Part shown: in pieces, positions 9,684-17,236 of the stretch | Numbering within the stretch: the first letter of the stretch is position 1 | Layout of the letters: each line of letters begins with the position of its first letter | Assembly: GCF_963677155.1 (NCBI RefSeq) | Contig: NZ_OY781884.1 | Coordinates: 4,398,501-4,462,500, forward strand | DNA length: 64,000 nucleotides | Direction of reading: 5' to 3' | Origin: an uncultured Draconibacterium sp. | Lineage (GTDB): Bacteria > Bacteroidota > Bacteroidia > Bacteroidales > Prolixibacteraceae | The notes under the pieces: generated by a model | Seen by the model: the letters and a program-made list of their open reading frames with translations, nothing else | The model's database searches: none | What the model was told of the DNA's origin: nothing | Program-made: the position numbers and the translations under genes

Positions 9684-10382
9684 TTAAAGCATTATTTCTC
9701 CCAATTCTTTTTTTACCTCCTGGGTGATTACCATTCCGTCGAAAAGGTTGATAACGCGGTGGGCATATTCCGAATCGCGAAGTGAGTGGGTTACCATAAC
9801 AATTGTGGTTCCTTCCTGGTTAAGCTCTGTGAGAAGCTGCATCACTTCCAGTCCGTTTTTTGAATCGAGGTTACCGGTGGGCTCATCGGCCAAAATAAGT
9901 TTTGGGTTGGCTACCACTGCACGGGCAATGGCTACACGTTGTTGCTGACCACCGGAAAGTTGTTGGGGAAAATGTTTTTTTCGGTGACCGATTTTCATTC
10001 TACTCAACACTTCTTCAACGCGCTCTTTACGTTCGCGCGCTTTCATTTTTAAATAAATAAGCGGAAGCTCAACGTTTTCAAAAACGGTTAACTCATCAAT
10101 CAGGTTAAAACTCTGAAATACAAAACCAATGTTCCCTTTTCTAAGCATGGTTCGGTTGCGTTCTTTCAGTTGTCCAACTTCCTCATTGTCGAAAAAATAC
10201 TTGCCTGATGTTGGATTATCAAGAAGACCAATAATATTTAGTAATGTTGATTTTCCGCAGCCGGAAGGCCCCATTACGGCTACAAATTCGCCGTTTTTAA
10301 CATGCACATTGACGTTGTTTAACGCACTGGTTTCAATTTCATCAGTTCGAAAAACTTTAGAAAGGTCGTTTGTCTTAATCAT
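9684..10382 (-). CDS. MacB/LolD-type ABC transporter ATP-binding protein
   Basis: 232 residues, a stand-alone ATPase of the MacB/LolD/FtsE group. Walker A is GPSGCGKST (38-46), signature LSGGQQQR starts at 142, Walker B is LILADE (162-167) and the switch His is His199. The ADEPTGNLD segment is typical of this group. It is the first gene of an operon with the large permease. No membrane-fusion protein or outer-membrane channel lies nearby, so a complete tripartite pump is not encoded here. Confidence 0.95.
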   Translation of the reverse strand: MIKTNDLSKVFRTDEIETSALNNVNVHVKNGEFVAVMGPSGCGKSTLLNIIGLLDNPTSGKYFFDNEEVGQLKERNRTMLRKGNIGFVFQSFNLIDELTVFENVELPLIYLKMKARERKERVEEVLSRMKIGHRKKHFPQQLSGGQQQRVAIARAVVANPKLILADEPTGNLDSKNGLEVMQLLTELNQEGTTIVMVTHSLRDSEYAHRVINLFDGMVITQEVKKELGEIML

Positions 10383-10531
10383 TGTTTATGGCTTTTGTTC
10401 GTTATAAAAAGTTGATTTGCTTTTTTATTAAGACGATACAAAATGCCACACGTTACAATAACCTTGTAAAAAGTACTACAAGCCTATAAAAAGTGACGTG
10501 AGATTAACCGGCCTGAGCCACAGGATATTGA

Positions 10532-11374
10532 CTATTCCTGCGGAGTAAGCGGTGTTGTAGGATCGTTGCGCTCGGCAAGATTGAAATACTGAAATACCTG
10601 AAATGTAAACGGAATAATCAATAAAACAGTAGTTATAACCGATGAAATAGCTGTTAATATCCAATACCAATTAGGATAATCTGCCGGATTCGTAACCTCC
10701 GTAGAAAAGATATTTGATGAAACGCCCATTATCATCGAAGGAATAGATAGTACAATGCCAATCGCATACACAATAACTACGGCAATCAAGTTGATCAAAA
10801 GTGTACTCCACCAGCTTGAATTTACCAGTTTCCAAGAGCGACTCATGGCATCGCTAATTCCTTTTTTCTCGAAAATAAGGATGAAAACAATCAACGAAAA
10901 AGTATTGGCAAAATACAATCCGGGGAGAAGACACATCATGGCACCGAAAAATACGATGATTACAAAGATGAGGTTGGCCCCGAGTGCCAGCAAGCTATTA
11001 GAGAAAAACTTTGAACTGATATCGGAAAGTTGAAAATTTCCTTTCCCGTGTTTTATGTAGGCTTCAATGTAGCTGTAGTAAGTGCCCATTAACAGCGACT
11101 GCACAAAAAGGCCAAAAAACATAAACATAAAAAGATTCAGGTAGAAAGGCCCAATGTCGGCCATAAGACTTTCGGGATTAGTGAGGTCGAACTGACTTAA
11201 CACATTACGCTGAAAATAAACCTGCACACCTGCATATAAAATAACAAAGGGCAAAACATAAATGCCAATCATCCGAAAGATCGGCTTTGCTTCTTGTTTT
11301 AAAAAATCAAATGAATCGGAAATTACAACGCCAAGGTCGCGCTGTTTGCGAAAACGGATATCTTTTTGTTTCAT
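10532..11374 (-). CDS. Conserved multi-pass membrane protein of unknown function
   Basis: 280 residues with about six hydrophobic helices, a short basic N-terminus and a polar C-terminal tail rich in proline and threonine. The helix pattern, with a central GANLIFVIIVFFGAMMCLLPG and an amphipathic SWKLVNSSWW stretch, resembles the membrane domain seen beside glycerophosphodiesterases and in YciC-like proteins; this likeness is a weak recollection. It lies 14 bases downstream of the glycosyltransferase gene, so it is probably the last gene of that operon. No catalytic motif seen. Confidence 0.7.
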   Translation of the reverse strand: MKQKDIRFRKQRDLGVVISDSFDFLKQEAKPIFRMIGIYVLPFVILYAGVQVYFQRNVLSQFDLTNPESLMADIGPFYLNLFMFMFFGLFVQSLLMGTYYSYIEAYIKHGKGNFQLSDISSKFFSNSLLALGANLIFVIIVFFGAMMCLLPGLYFANTFSLIVFILIFEKKGISDAMSRSWKLVNSSWWSTLLINLIAVVIVYAIGIVLSIPSMIMGVSSNIFSTEVTNPADYPNWYWILTAISSVITTVLLIIPFTFQVFQYFNLAERNDPTTPLTPQE

Positions 11375-11388
11375 GAAATAATAGGTCT

Positions 11389-12345
11389 TTACTCAAATGT
11401 CTTTACATCAATTTGATATTTGTTACGGTCGCTCGAACTTCTCGATACTAATTCGCCAAGGAATCCGGCCAGAAAAAACTGAGCTCCGATTATCATCGAT
11501 GTTAAAGCAATATAAAAATAGGGGCTGTCGGTAACTAAATGTCCGGTAATGCCGTGGTTTAGCTGAATAATCTTTTGAACTCCAAGATATGTGGCAGAGG
11601 CAAAACCAATAATAAAAATAAGGGCACCCAAAATACCAAAAAAGTGCATGGGGCGTTTTACAAAGCGCGAAATAAACATTACGGAAAGTAAATCAAGCGG
11701 GCCACGAATAAAACGTTCGAGCCCGAACTTGGTTACTCCGTATTTTCGCTCGGCATGAACAACCACTTTTTCGCCAATATTTTTGTAGCCGGCCCATTTT
11801 GCCAGAACCGGAATATAGCGGTGCATTTCGCCGTAAACTTCAATGCTTTTTATAACGTTTTTACGATAAGCTTTCAGGCCGCAGTTCATATCGTGCAGCT
11901 TAATTCCGCTCATTCGCCGAACGGTCCAGTTGTATAATTTACTGGGCAGGTTTTTTGTAAGAACCGGGTCGAAACGTTTTTTCTTCCAGCCCGAAACCAA
12001 ATCGAAACCATCTTCTTTAATCATCCGGTATAGTTCCGGAATTTCATCGGGGCTGTCTTGCAAATCGGCATCCATGGTAATTACCACATCGCCTTGCACA
12101 GCTTCGAAACCGCAATATAATGCGGCAGACTTTCCATAATTACGCCTGAACTTAATTCCTTTTATACACGAATTCTCTTTCTGAAGTTGTTCTACCACTT
12201 CCCACGAGTTGTCGAGACTACCGTCGTCGATAAGCATAACTTCGTAGGAGAAGTTATTCCCGTCCATCACCTTCTTTATCCATGCCGTCAACTCGGGCAG
12301 AGACTCTTCCTCGTTAAACAAGGGAATAACTACGGAAATATCCAT
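11389..12345 (-). CDS. Family 2 glycosyltransferase, GtrB/DPM1-like, membrane anchored
   Basis: 318 residues. A GT2 domain (about 1-225) starts with SVVIPLFNEEESL, with the nucleotide-binding IDDGSLDNS and the metal-binding DADLQD. Two C-terminal transmembrane helices follow (about 232-258 and 275-300), the GtrB/ArnC/polyprenyl-phosphate mannose synthase layout. It probably transfers a sugar to a polyprenyl phosphate on the cytoplasmic face of the membrane. It lies between a DUF4199 gene upstream (21 bases) and a membrane protein downstream, all on the same strand. The sugar is unknown. Confidence 0.92.
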   Translation of the reverse strand: MDISVVIPLFNEEESLPELTAWIKKVMDGNNFSYEVMLIDDGSLDNSWEVVEQLQKENSCIKGIKFRRNYGKSAALYCGFEAVQGDVVITMDADLQDSPDEIPELYRMIKEDGFDLVSGWKKKRFDPVLTKNLPSKLYNWTVRRMSGIKLHDMNCGLKAYRKNVIKSIEVYGEMHRYIPVLAKWAGYKNIGEKVVVHAERKYGVTKFGLERFIRGPLDLLSVMFISRFVKRPMHFFGILGALIFIIGFASATYLGVQKIIQLNHGITGHLVTDSPYFYIALTSMIIGAQFFLAGFLGELVSRSSSDRNKYQIDVKTFE

Positions 12346-12366
12346 TAAAAACGCTTTTGTATATAA

Positions 12367-12918
12367 TTAATATGAATCTTCAACTTTCTTTTTAACAATT
12401 GCGGCAACAATAAGCGAAATTATGCCACCTCCAATTATACCAGAAAGGGCTGCCTGTCGCAATGTTTTAGCAATAGTAGGAATTTCTTTAAACTTTTCCA
12501 TTGCCTGGTCGATACTTGCATCAGGAATACCACGGCTTTCCATAAATTCCAGGGTTTTTTGCTGCATACTTGCCATCAGGTTCTCCATATAATCGGGAGC
12601 AATAAAACTGTGGAATATATAGGTATAAATAACCAAAATTACAGTTGAAACAATTGTTACCAGCATAAGAAACTTAAAAGCTTCAGTAAAACTAATGTAG
12701 CCTTCAAATTCTTTATTACGATAATTTTTCGCGAAAATGAACAGTATAACAAAAGATATTACAAAGGATAAAAGGGCAACGATTAGAGAACCAAAAAGGC
12801 CTAATGATTCCATGATACCACCGGCCCAAATAACTACATTAAGGAAAATAGAAATTAAAGCGGAATAAAGCCCATAGGTTAAAGATGATTTTAGCAAGGG
12901 TGATGATTTTTGTTCCAT
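12367..12918 (-). CDS. DUF4199 family membrane protein
   Basis: 183 residues with four hydrophobic segments (about 12-33, 38-62, 80-105 and 155-175) and an extended helical region between the third and fourth. The layout matches DUF4199, a Bacteroidota family of unknown function that is often encoded directly upstream of a GT2 glycosyltransferase, as here. It is the first gene of the minus-strand operon with the glycosyltransferase and the membrane protein. A role in envelope glycan work is inferred from that context only. Confidence 0.82.
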   Translation of the reverse strand: MEQKSSPLLKSSLTYGLYSALISIFLNVVIWAGGIMESLGLFGSLIVALLSFVISFVILFIFAKNYRNKEFEGYISFTEAFKFLMLVTIVSTVILVIYTYIFHSFIAPDYMENLMASMQQKTLEFMESRGIPDASIDQAMEKFKEIPTIAKTLRQAALSGIIGGGIISLIVAAIVKKKVEDSY

Positions 12919-13155
12919 GATGTTTGAATTAATTAAAGGTTTGACAAATATAAATGATTTTTTGGAGCATTTGCGTAAAACAATGTATAGTTATATAACG
13001 GTTTTGGGCTTGCTTTTTTCACATAATTTCTAAAAATGTTGGGATTGCTCTGTGTGGCTAAAAAAAATGCGTAAATTTTTTCATTCAGTTGTATTTCATT
13101 TTCAATCTGATAAGTAGTTCTTTTACGTTTAAAATTACGTGACAGAACGATTTTG

Positions 13156-13186
13156 TTTGGCGGACGAACAAAATTTTCTACTTTTG
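13156..13186 (+). promoter_or_regulatory. Bacteroidota-type promoter of the SRP RNA gene
   Basis: TTTG at 13156-13159 and TACTTTTG at 13179-13186, 19 bases apart, match the Bacteroidota consensus TTTG / TAnnTTTG. The expected transcription start, a few bases downstream, falls at the first base of the SRP RNA stem. Confidence 0.72.
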
Positions 13187-13187
13187 T

Positions 13188-13291
13188 CGCCGGGTAAGTC
13201 CTGTGCGACCAGCTCCCGCCGAATCCCCCCAGGGTCGGAAGGCAGCAAGGGTAGGCGGTTGTAGCGGTGCGACACAGGTAGCTTACCCACT
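13188..13291 (+). ncRNA. ffs: Bacterial signal recognition particle RNA (4.5S type)
   Basis: The apical domain carries the near-invariant GGTCGGAAGGCAGCAAGGGT (13233-13252) that binds Ffh. The flanks pair: GGGTAAG at 13192-13198 with CTTACCC at 13282-13288, and CCTGTGCGACC with GGTGCGACACAGG. Length is about 100 nucleotides, the small eubacterial form without an Alu domain. A run of six T at 13291-13296 follows the closing stem and should terminate transcription. It acts with Ffh in cotranslational membrane targeting. Confidence 0.93.
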
Positions 13292-13425
13292 TTTTTCGAA
13301 AAGAAAAAGCGTTCAGAAAAGTGGTGAAAAGTTTAAAAAGGGTATTGCAGAATTAAAAATTAATTCTTTCCTTTGCACCCGCTGATTTGAAACAGCAACG
13401 TTCTAACAAAAGATTGAAATAATAA

Positions 13426-13499
13426 GCCGAATTAGCTCAGTTGGCCAGAGCACGTGATTTGTAATCTCGGGGTCCCCAGTTCGAATCTGGGATTCGGCT
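13426..13499 (+). tRNA. tRNA-Thr (anticodon TGT), copy 1
   Basis: A 74-base cloverleaf: acceptor GCCGAAT/ATTCGGC with discriminator T, D stem GCTC/GAGC, T stem CCCAG/CTGGG with TTCGAAT loop, anticodon TGT in loop TTTGTAA. The anticodon stem CGTGA/TCTCG has a central T-T mismatch. CCA is not encoded. Confidence 0.95.
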
Positions 13500-13515
13500 C
13501 ATTTAAAGATATTTA

Positions 13516-13597
13516 GGGAAGATACCGAAGCGGTCAAACGGGGCAGACTGTAAATCTGTTGGCTCAGCCTTCGTAGGTTCGAATCCTGCTCTTCCCA
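13516..13597 (+). tRNA. tRNA-Tyr (anticodon GTA), copy 1
   Basis: An 82-base class II tRNA with long variable arm: acceptor GGGAAGA/TCTTCCC, discriminator A, anticodon GTA in loop CTGTAAA, T loop TTCGAAT. No complete CCA is encoded (ACAAG follows). Confidence 0.95.
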
Positions 13598-13599
13598 CA

Positions 13600-13632
13600 A
13601 GGGAATAACTAAACAAGTTGTTCCCTTTTTTT
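13600..13632 (+). terminator. Intrinsic terminator after tRNA unit 1
   Basis: GGGAATAAC (13601-13609) pairs with GTTGTTCCC (13617-13625) around a short A-rich loop, followed by seven T. Confidence 0.8.
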
Positions 13633-13700
13633 ATGGTTTTTTATCTTTTGCAGACGCTGATTTAAAACAGCCACGTTCTAAAAATATTTTGAAACAATTA

Positions 13701-13774
13701 GCCGAATTAGCTCAGCTGGCCAGAGCACGTGATTTGTAATCTCGGGGTCCCCAGTTCGAATCTGGGATTCGGCT
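13701..13774 (+). tRNA. tRNA-Thr (anticodon TGT), copy 2
   Basis: Differs from copy 1 by a single base in the D loop (CAGCTGG for CAGTTGG). The same T-T mismatch in the anticodon stem is kept. Second half of the 275-base tandem duplication. Confidence 0.95.
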
Positions 13775-13789
13775 CATTTAAAATACTTT

Positions 13790-13871
13790 GGGAAGATACC
13801 GAAGCGGTCAAACGGGGCAGACTGTAAATCTGTTGGCTCAGCCTTCGTAGGTTCGAATCCTGCTCTTCCCA
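13790..13871 (+). tRNA. tRNA-Tyr (anticodon GTA), copy 2
   Basis: Identical to copy 1 over the mature tRNA. Here the genome continues ACCA after the acceptor stem, so a CCA is present at the 3' end, unlike copy 1. Confidence 0.95.
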
Positions 13872-13880
13872 CCAAGAAAA

Positions 13881-13909
13881 AGCTCGTCATTTTATGGCGG
13901 GCTTTTTTC
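13881..13909 (+). terminator. Intrinsic terminator after tRNA unit 2
   Basis: AGCTCGTCA (13881-13889) pairs over nine positions (with G-T wobbles) with TGGCGGGCT, followed by a T-run. Unrelated to the hairpin of unit 1. Confidence 0.75.
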
Positions 13910-14080
13910 ATTTTCTTGCTAACGAGATAGTGCTTCCTAATTTGCCCTATTTTTAACAACCTGTAGTTGAGTATTCTATTGGATCAATGAAATGATATAG
14001 ACTCTTCATCCTGTTTGGGAATAATCATTTAAAGGGAGTTGTTAAACTGACGGTTTAAATCGGTTATATGTTTTAACGTT

Positions 14081-15199
14081 TTACACCGGGAAAATAAGGA
14101 TCGGAATATTTGTTTTGGCCACTAGCGGCGCTATCAAATCTGTATGGAAAAATTTATATAATCCGGAATGTTTTGCTTTCGAGAGCGAAATAATGTCGAT
14201 GTTCTTTTTGTCAATAAATTCTTCGATTCCTTTAAGCAGATCATTACTTTCGAAAAGTTCACACCTGATTCGGTATTCGCTGTAATCTCTTTTAAGCATG
14301 GCATTTAACTCGTTCACTTTCTCTTCATGTTGTTTGTTGTTATTTATATCGAAATGAACACAATAGATCTTTTTCTTAAGGGGCTGTAGTAGTTTTAGGA
14401 GTTTGTTTAAGGATGAATTGTCAGATTCGTAAAAGTCGGTTGTGTACAGTACGTTTATTTCCTCTTTTCCTTTAAAGACTGCCGATAAAGGGACGGCCAG
14501 AACCGCTTGTTGTGATTGCTCAATTACCCGAATCAGCGTTTTTCCCAGGAATTCACCATCGGTGTGTTTAGAGGAACGTGTTCCCATTAAAATGATATCG
14601 GGATTGTAGCGTTTACATGCTGCCGTAATTACATTTTCCGGTGTTCCCTTTAACATTCGGTAGTGAAGTTTTACTGCATTAAAAAGTTTGGTGGGTACTT
14701 GTTTTTTTAGTTCCCGGCTAAAGTCTACCAATTTTTGTTGAGCCTTTTTATGCGCTTCTTTTTGCTCCATCCGAACGTACTTTTCCCACGAAGCGGTATG
14801 GCGGCTGGGGTCATTAAAATTCGGATCGGGATAAACGTATAAAACTTTTATCTCTGCATTTTCTTTTAATGCCAGCCCAATGGCATATTTGCACAAATCA
14901 ATGCAATCCTCGCTTAGTTTTACCGGAAGTAGAATTTTTCGTTGGTTGGCAAAGTTTTCATCGTTTTTAACCTTGTCAAGGTCATACTCTTTATGAAGTT
15001 GTAAAAGCCGTTCAATGGCTTTCTCCGACTGCTGTGCCTTAACTTTTAGAAGCACTTCGTCGGGATTGTATTGCTCACCCGGTGTCATTTTATCGTTGGT
15101 GAAAAATACTTCAACTCCTATTTCTTCCAGTTTATCTTTTACAAAAGAGCCCAGTTGAGGAGTCGAAATTCTAAGTATAGTTATTAATTGATTTTCCAT
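14081..15199 (-). CDS. Universal stress protein with N-terminal DUF2007-like domain
   Basis: 372 residues. About 1-70 (LRISTPQLGSFVKDKLEEIGVEVFF) resembles the DUF2007 signal-transducing-type domain. A UspA domain follows (about 88-240) with RKILLPVKLSEDC at its start and ILMGTRSSKHTDGEFLGKT as the nucleotide-binding-type G-rich loop. A second, more divergent UspA-like half (about 245-372) has only a weak loop. Cytoplasmic, probably stress responsive. It is second in a two-gene operon, 25 bases after another universal stress gene. Confidence 0.85.
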   Translation of the reverse strand: MENQLITILRISTPQLGSFVKDKLEEIGVEVFFTNDKMTPGEQYNPDEVLLKVKAQQSEKAIERLLQLHKEYDLDKVKNDENFANQRKILLPVKLSEDCIDLCKYAIGLALKENAEIKVLYVYPDPNFNDPSRHTASWEKYVRMEQKEAHKKAQQKLVDFSRELKKQVPTKLFNAVKLHYRMLKGTPENVITAACKRYNPDIILMGTRSSKHTDGEFLGKTLIRVIEQSQQAVLAVPLSAVFKGKEEINVLYTTDFYESDNSSLNKLLKLLQPLKKKIYCVHFDINNNKQHEEKVNELNAMLKRDYSEYRIRCELFESNDLLKGIEEFIDKKNIDIISLSKAKHSGLYKFFHTDLIAPLVAKTNIPILIFPV

Positions 15200-15224
15200 A
15201 GCTACTCCATTTTATTTTGCAGGT

Positions 15225-16094
15225 TTATATGGCATCCAAATCGTATTTTTGAGTTACTCCGCCAACGGTAAAAACCGGTTTTTTACAACCATGAACGATA
15301 GCCGAAACAAATTTGCCAATTTTTTTACCCGTAAACCTCGACTCATGGTGTGTACGTATCATTACCATTCCGGCATTTATTTCTTCAATATAGTTTAGTA
15401 TTGCGGTGTGGGGCTGTTTGTCGTGAACTTTTAAAATCGTCACTTCACATTCCACTCCACGTTTTTCAAGCATCTTTCTAATTTTATCGGCATTTTTGTA
15501 GGCTAAGCTGGTTCGCTCGTTAATGTTTATGCGCAATGCCGAAACAATGTGGATTTTTGCTTTCAGCTGTTTAGCAAAAAATGTTACCCAGTACAATCGC
15601 TTTTTGGTGTGTAGCAAAATATCAATTGGCACAACAATTCTTTTTATTTCATTTATTGGATACTCCTTGTTCACTGATAGAACCGGGCAGTACGATTTGC
15701 TAATATATCGGCTCACATCAGCCGGTGTTAGATGCTCATTATTGGCATGTTTGCTCTTGTCAATCATTACAAAATCGTAACCTCCGCGCTCCGATTCAGC
15801 AATCAGCGTATTGACTATTTTTCCCCAGCCAATTCTTAAAATTATGTTATTAGGAATATCGGTTCCCAGGCTGTTTTTTACAAATTCGGTAAATTTCTCC
15901 AGGGCTTTTTGGTGGCGAATCTGGTTTCGTTTCGACTTTGGATTATGAAATATTGCTGGTCCCGTTCTTATAACATCAAGAAGGAAGATACGCATATTTA
16001 ATGCATTGGAAAAAAACAAGGCTTGCTTTAAAATGCTTTCTCCATCACGGTTTTGAGGGATGTGTGTAAGAATACTATTCGTTTTGTAATTCAT
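15225..16094 (-). CDS. Universal stress protein, tandem UspA domains
   Basis: 289 residues with two UspA-like halves (about 1-145 and 146-280). The first starts NSILTHIPQNRDGESILKQAL and the second IKRIVVPIDILLHTKKRL. The C-terminal half keeps IRTHHESRFTGKKIGKFVSAIVH, in the place of the usual G-2x-G-9x-G(S/T) loop but altered, so ATP binding is doubtful. First gene of the operon with the 372-residue stress protein. The 165 bases upstream hold its promoter; no clear motif was found. Confidence 0.85.
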   Translation of the reverse strand: MNYKTNSILTHIPQNRDGESILKQALFFSNALNMRIFLLDVIRTGPAIFHNPKSKRNQIRHQKALEKFTEFVKNSLGTDIPNNIILRIGWGKIVNTLIAESERGGYDFVMIDKSKHANNEHLTPADVSRYISKSYCPVLSVNKEYPINEIKRIVVPIDILLHTKKRLYWVTFFAKQLKAKIHIVSALRININERTSLAYKNADKIRKMLEKRGVECEVTILKVHDKQPHTAILNYIEEINAGMVMIRTHHESRFTGKKIGKFVSAIVHGCKKPVFTVGGVTQKYDLDAI

Positions 16095-16259
16095 AGATAT
16101 TCTTGTTAAAAGTTGTATCCCAATGTAATAAGTGAACCGCTGTTGACTTTCGTTTTTGTTCTTATATATACGAAAACGGGAGAATTAGTTACACAATAAT
16201 GACCAATAACATATAAAACAATGATGTTAAGGTGGGGAGTTAAAATCGCTGAAAAGTCC

Positions 16260-17162
16260 TTAGCGCGATTTATTTTTACGAACTACCAGAACGGCACCAA
16301 TAAATACCAGTGTGGCACCAATAATTGTAATAGCCGAAAACCGCTCGTGTTCTACCCACGAAACATTGAGTTTGGTTAAAATTCCCATGGTAATAAAAGT
16401 TATCATCGGGTTTAAAATGATGATGATACTTACTTTATTGGCTTCGGTGTATTTTAGTGCTTTTCCGAGGCAGGTATAGGCTATAAAGGTGTTGGCTCCT
16501 AGAAACATAAGAAGTAACCACCAGGCCCAGCTTAGTTCAAATAAGGGACGAAATTCAACAAAAGGAATGTACAATAGCGATGGAAGCCCGAATAACACCA
16601 GGTTCAGGCTGTCGACCGAATAAGTACGAACCAGTTTTTTTTGCAAAATGGCATAAACCGACCAGGCAACGGCACCTGAAATGGTTAGCAGAATTCCGAG
16701 TTGGTAGGTGTCGGCACTTTCGAAAAAGGCCTGCAACTGGTCGCGGTAGAAAAACGAAAATCCGAATATGGCAATTGAAAATCCAATGACCTGGTTTCGG
16801 AGCAGTTTTTCTTTAAATATAAGAAAGCCAGCAATAGCTAAAATGAGCGGGCCGGTTTGTATAAAAAGTTGCGCGTTGCTGGGAGTTGTGTGATGAATAC
16901 CTAACATATACCCCATGTAGTTCCACGAAAGCGCCAACGCTGCAATAATCAAAAAAAGGGGAGGTTTTACAAGAATTTTGAACGATGACGGGGTTTTATA
17001 AGCCTGCCAAATGGAGAGCATAATAAAAGCTACCACAAAACGAATCCAAACCACGGTAACCGGATTTACCTCGCGCACGGCTACTTTTAAGGCGATGGCT
17101 AAAAAGCCCCAAAAGAAAGCTGTTATTGCTGCGTAAACGATTCCTTTTGCGTGGTTTTGCAT
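16260..17162 (-). CDS. EamA/DMT-superfamily transporter
   Basis: 300 residues with ten hydrophobic helices in two EamA repeats: one begins AAITAFFWGFLAIALKVAVREV, the second LLTISGAVAWSVYAILQKKLV. These are inner-membrane carriers of the drug/metabolite superfamily, often for amino acids, nucleosides or metabolites. I place the start at 17162, not at the upstream ATG (17189), because that ATG lies inside the terminator hairpin of pheT. Separate transcription from pheT is therefore likely. Confidence 0.88.
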   Translation of the reverse strand: MQNHAKGIVYAAITAFFWGFLAIALKVAVREVNPVTVVWIRFVVAFIMLSIWQAYKTPSSFKILVKPPLFLIIAALALSWNYMGYMLGIHHTTPSNAQLFIQTGPLILAIAGFLIFKEKLLRNQVIGFSIAIFGFSFFYRDQLQAFFESADTYQLGILLTISGAVAWSVYAILQKKLVRTYSVDSLNLVLFGLPSLLYIPFVEFRPLFELSWAWWLLLMFLGANTFIAYTCLGKALKYTEANKVSIIIILNPMITFITMGILTKLNVSWVEHERFSAITIIGATLVFIGAVLVVRKNKSR

Positions 17163-17178
17163 AAATAACAAGTGTTTT

Positions 17179-17210
17179 AAAACAAACATCCCGGAAAGTT
17201 ATCCGGGATG
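17179..17210 (-). terminator. Intrinsic terminator of pheT
   Basis: On the minus strand CATCCCGGA (17210-17202) pairs perfectly with TCCGGGATG (17095 series, plus positions 17187-17195), followed by TTTGTTTT. It lies 27 bases beyond the pheT stop. Confidence 0.82.
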
Positions 17211-17236
17211 CAAGGTAATATATATGTGGTGAATCT

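Larger units (their letters stand above)
13381..13871 (+). repeat. Tandem duplication of a tRNA-Thr/tRNA-Tyr unit
   Basis: The block 13381-13597 (leader GCTGATTTGAAACAGCAACG, tRNA-Thr, tRNA-Tyr) recurs at 13656-13871 with a period of 275 bases. The tRNAs are almost identical. The leaders differ at several positions and the 3' ends differ, each unit having its own terminator hairpin. It is a direct duplication that included the upstream control region. Confidence 0.85.

Noticed and set aside
13203-13385. 60-codon plus-strand frame
   Set aside because: It overlaps the SRP RNA, whose structure explains the sequence.
13774-13959. 61-codon minus-strand frame with GRAGFEPTKAEPTDLQSAPFD-like product
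   Set aside because: It is the antisense of tRNA-Tyr. This translated pattern is a well-known false protein from tRNA regions.
17163-17189. Nine-codon N-terminal extension of the EamA transporter
   Set aside because: Its ATG lies inside the pheT terminator hairpin; the ATG at 17162 begins the conserved part.
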